A stretch of 61,736 bases of DNA from Acanthaster planci. Lineage: Eukaryota; Echinodermata; Asteroidea; Valvatida; Acanthasteridae. Each line of letters starts with the position of its first letter. Positions within the stretch are counted from its first letter, which is position 1. Location: contig NW_019091362.1 in NCBI RefSeq assembly GCF_001949145.1, positions 9,467,524-9,529,259 on the forward strand, in the 5' to 3' direction. The notes beneath the pieces were generated by a model that was not told the DNA's origin, did not search any database, and worked only from the letters and a program-made list of their open reading frames with translations. This document shows positions 59,015 to 61,736 of the stretch, one piece after another. The position numbers and the translations under genes were made by a program.

Positions 59015-60916
59015 TTACCTTTTTCTAATTAATCCCTTGGCAGCATCTTTCCATCTCTGAACTACCGGATTCCTGGATGGCCCTCCAAACACATCCAACC
59101 TTCGTTGCTCTTGCCTGTCCCTGCGTCTATAGTCTTCCAAAATCGAGATGAATAGCCGGACCTTTGACATGACCCGCTGTCTCCTGTCCTCGTCGATGAC
59201 CATCAAGTGGTTGACCTCCTGCTGCATCTGCAAGCGTTCTAGCTCACGTTCCCGCGAGAGGTGAGAGGCTGCAAGATGCTTCTGGAGTTGTTTAAGATCG
59301 TCCTCGAGCACGGGAGGTTTGTCCAATTCGGAATCCTGTCGCCAGCTTTTGATTATTTTGGAGCTGACGCTGGCGTCTGTCTTTGGGGTCAGTGACGTCA
59401 CGGCCTCATTTCCCGAATCCGACTCGTCGTCGTTGATCGACAGGTTCGCCTTGATGCTTTTATTTGTCATGGCCGATTTCAGCACGGGATGGACTTTCAA
59501 CCTCACGCCTAGAGTCGTCCTCTGCTGGATGGTTAGGTACCTCTTGGACATCATGACCTTTCCCATTGTACGGAAACTCAACCTCCTCGAGGATTTTTTG
59601 GCTGTAGAAAGTTTGCTCTCATCCTCCTCCTGAGTGATTGCTTCTGCATCAGCCAAGGCCTTACGTCGATTCCGGCCACCGCTCATGAGAGAGACAATGG
59701 AAGCTTTCAGCAAGCTGTCGCGGCGCTCCTTCATCGAAACGTCTTCCACAGTTTGTTTGGGTTTCTTTCTGACATCGGGAATTACGTTTGGTGTGGGACT
59801 GGGCGGTGTCCCTGTCTGAACCTCGCCGCTCATCAGCAAGGACAGCAGGCCAAGGGAAGACGACCCTTCCGTCCGAGCAGAATTTTCTGGGCGATTAGTT
59901 TCTGCCTCGCTTTTTTCATGCGCATGAAAAGTACTGTCAGGAACTTCAGCGTTCCCATAAATCTGTCCATTTTCCATAATCGTAACTCTTTTCTCGCGTC
60001 TTTCATTCCTTCTAGTCTTCAGTGCTGATTTTAGCCACCGTGTTTTTGCTTCAGAATCAGAGTCTGTGGATGGACAATTACTCAGCGGTGTGGCTTTTAA
60101 AGCGCTCCTCAAATTATTTTGTTTGGCCGAATTCGGTGGTCGAAAAGAAGACTCGCTGGGCGATGGAAGGGTTTTATTACTAGAAGTGACAGTTTTCTTT
60201 TCCTTGTCACTTTCTGATGTTGTAGACTGCGTTCGCTTCGTTGTTGGGACACTAGGCTCGACGGTCACTGTTGTCTCTTTGTTACGGGCTTGGTTTAGTT
60301 TTTCGGTTCTAAGCCTCACTGGGTCCACCGTGTGCGGTCGCCATCTTCCCGAGAAATGACACCAAGCACTCTGCTTTATCCTTGCCGCATCACTCACCGG
60401 TGGATCCAAATTGTTATGCCCTTTTCTCCAGGCCAAGTTGGAACAAGTCTTCGCGTTGAGTCGTGTCTTAGTGACTGGCAACTCTAACATGGTTTCAGAG
60501 ACTGTGTCCGTCGCGTGCTGTCCGTTTCTGTACGCACCCGGCGAACTCTTGGGTCGTTTCAAGCGCGCCAACGCCGACTTGTCCGTCCTCGGTATGATCC
60601 GCGGACCGGCACTCTTGGCTCGCTTGTTCAGCTTTTTCCCCCGGGAATTTCCTGGGCTGCGTTTCCCGATCTCGCCGTGGGAACTCTCCCCGTCGTTCTC
60701 TCTGCCCTCCTCGCTCCGTCCGCTGCTCTTCTTCATGTTACCCAGCTCCTTCCGCAAGGCTTGAACTTCCCGTTTGAATTCGGCGTTCGTCATCCCGATG
60801 CGCCGGTCCAGTAGTTGGATTTCCCGTTGAAGTTTGAGGTCCTCGTACTGGTTTTTAACCCTGGCGTTGAAGAACTGCAGACTGCTCTGTTGTTTTGTGT
60901 CTTTAAGTGGATTCAT
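59015..60916 (-). CDS. Unrecognised basic protein with N- and C-terminal coiled coils, 633 aa
   Basis: I chose ATG 60914-60916 (MNPLKDTKQQ); an in-frame TGA lies nine codons upstream, so little can be missing at this end unless an intron intervenes. 633 uninterrupted codons cannot be chance. Residues about 20-62 form a charged coiled coil (KNQYEDLKLQREIQLLDRRI...). The long middle is Ser/Lys/Arg-rich and looks disordered, with two SALK motifs and KRVTIM (a weak resemblance to a PP1-docking site). Residues about 537-607 form a second coiled coil ending in a very basic tail (RKR). The stop TAA overlaps a possible donor (AAAAAG|GTAAAA), so further exons are possible. It lies 4.9 kb upstream of ASCL on the same strand. 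No enzymatic motif or membrane segment. Confidence 0.85.
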   Translation of the reverse strand: MNPLKDTKQQSSLQFFNARVKNQYEDLKLQREIQLLDRRIGMTNAEFKREVQALRKELGNMKKSSGRSEEGRENDGESSHGEIGKRSPGNSRGKKLNKRAKSAGPRIIPRTDKSALARLKRPKSSPGAYRNGQHATDTVSETMLELPVTKTRLNAKTCSNLAWRKGHNNLDPPVSDAARIKQSAWCHFSGRWRPHTVDPVRLRTEKLNQARNKETTVTVEPSVPTTKRTQSTTSESDKEKKTVTSSNKTLPSPSESSFRPPNSAKQNNLRSALKATPLSNCPSTDSDSEAKTRWLKSALKTRRNERREKRVTIMENGQIYGNAEVPDSTFHAHEKSEAETNRPENSARTEGSSSLGLLSLLMSGEVQTGTPPSPTPNVIPDVRKKPKQTVEDVSMKERRDSLLKASIVSLMSGGRNRRKALADAEAITQEEDESKLSTAKKSSRRLSFRTMGKVMMSKRYLTIQQRTTLGVRLKVHPVLKSAMTNKSIKANLSINDDESDSGNEAVTSLTPKTDASVSSKIIKSWRQDSELDKPPVLEDDLKQLQKHLAASHLSRERELERLQMQQEVNHLMVIDEDRRQRVMSKVRLFISILEDYRRRDRQEQRRLDVFGGPSRNPVVQRWKDAAKGLIRKR

Positions 60917-61736
60917 GTCCAATTTCGTGTCAACGCAGTATCAACCGCAAACATTAATCTAGAATTCTCTGAGTGGCGAAGCGTGGTCATCCATTCTTGA
61001 TGGAAAGGATGATGATTAGCACTCTATTTTATAAAACCAAGGCAGGCCAGATCCACTTTACGCTGGTCCCGTCCAAAAGATCATGCATGCTGTTATTTAC
61101 AGGCAGTTTTGAGTAATGAGGGCAAGTTCCCTCGAGAAAAGAATCTGGTCGCAATTCAACAAGTAGAACAAATGCGAACACACTGGGGGAAACTCTGTAT
61201 GATCATGCCTTGTCTCAAGTCCTAAGCATGGTCCTTATCCTGATGGCAATCTTCATCACAGCTTGAATGGAACCGGTTGAAGCTTTTAATGCGCATTCTT
61301 CTTCACAACTGATGGATCTTAATGATGCCACTTTCCTGTTATCCTGTTTGGTTGTTAAGAGTGACGATGCTGACTGACGGGCATTGATTTCTTCTTGTCC
61401 TCCAAAGTTTGCCGAAGTTAAGTAAGCACGGAGAGAGCAAACACCCTCAGGGAACAGCAACAAAAACTCGGCAAACTGAAGTTGCCCAAGCCACTTCGTT
61501 GGAAATGCACCCAGAACAAGCACTCTTATTGTGGCCGTGTTTGTTTATGGAATCTTGATGCTGGTTTGGAGTTGACTTCTCCACCGACGTAATGGCGAAC
61601 CGATGAAGAAATGCCTTTCACAAAAGGAGGGAGAACAATATCGATACACCCACTGATCTACAATGCTGGTTTAATTTCATGACACCAGCCTACCATCATC
61701 CGTCAGGTAGAGCTTGGAAGACAAGTCACGGCCTCG
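60917..61736. other. Upstream flank of the 633-aa gene
   Basis: Contains the presumed 5' UTR and promoter. I see no TATA box or coding exon; the ORF at 61215-61523 has no ATG start. Confidence 0.4.

Noticed and set aside
59319-60814. Several + strand ORFs opposite the 633-aa gene
   Set aside because: Antisense shadows of a long real coding frame.
61215-61523. 102-codon ORF on the - strand upstream of the 633-aa gene
   Set aside because: It starts with GTG, and an in-frame stop separates it from the downstream gene; no domain recognised.
1-61736. tRNA, rRNA and CRISPR-like arrays
   Set aside because: I saw no cloverleaf with the usual internal promoter boxes, no rRNA signature, and no regularly spaced direct repeats.

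Overview
This is a window of animal nuclear DNA. It has spliced genes with consensus GT-AG introns, a proneural bHLH gene, many degraded DNA transposons and one short assembly gap (52 Ns at 11487-11538). The intron-rich ArfGAP gene, the short single-exon Achaete-scute gene, the frequent TACATGTA words and the mix of Tc1, hAT-like and piggyBac-like relics suggest an invertebrate, plausibly a non-vertebrate deuterostome such as an echinoderm, hemichordate or amphioxus. The species is a guess.

Layout. (1) 1-2979, + strand: the last three coding exons of a synaptotagmin-7-like gene; the window opens inside the gene. (2) 2980-9882: non-coding DNA between two convergent genes, with a Tc1-derived foldback element at 4987-5727. 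(3) 9883-27213, - strand: a complete ARFGAP2/3 gene. I could join thirteen exons whose phases all agree into a 521-codon reading frame, the length of the vertebrate ArfGAP2 protein. Its large introns hold transposons of several kinds. (4) 27214-51700: about 24 kb with no recognisable gene, containing foldback elements, a two-segment repeat whose order differs between its two copies, and a transposon reduced to its two tips. (5) 51705-52023, - strand: a promoter-like block of CCAAT boxes and an E2F-like site ahead of a possible first coding exon with a KEN degron. (6) 53624-54142, - strand: a complete single-exon Achaete-scute (ASCL) bHLH gene with a TATA box. (7) 59015-60916, - strand: a 633-codon intact ORF for a basic protein with terminal coiled coils that I do not recognise.

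How the genes relate. Syt7 (calcium-triggered exocytosis), ArfGAP2/3 (COPI coat cycle at the Golgi) and ASCL (neural fate) have no operon-like relationship. I find no multi-gene system here. The most interesting material is the transposon record, where several insertions still show target-site duplications, plus the two unrecognised coding candidates at 51.8 kb and 59-61 kb.
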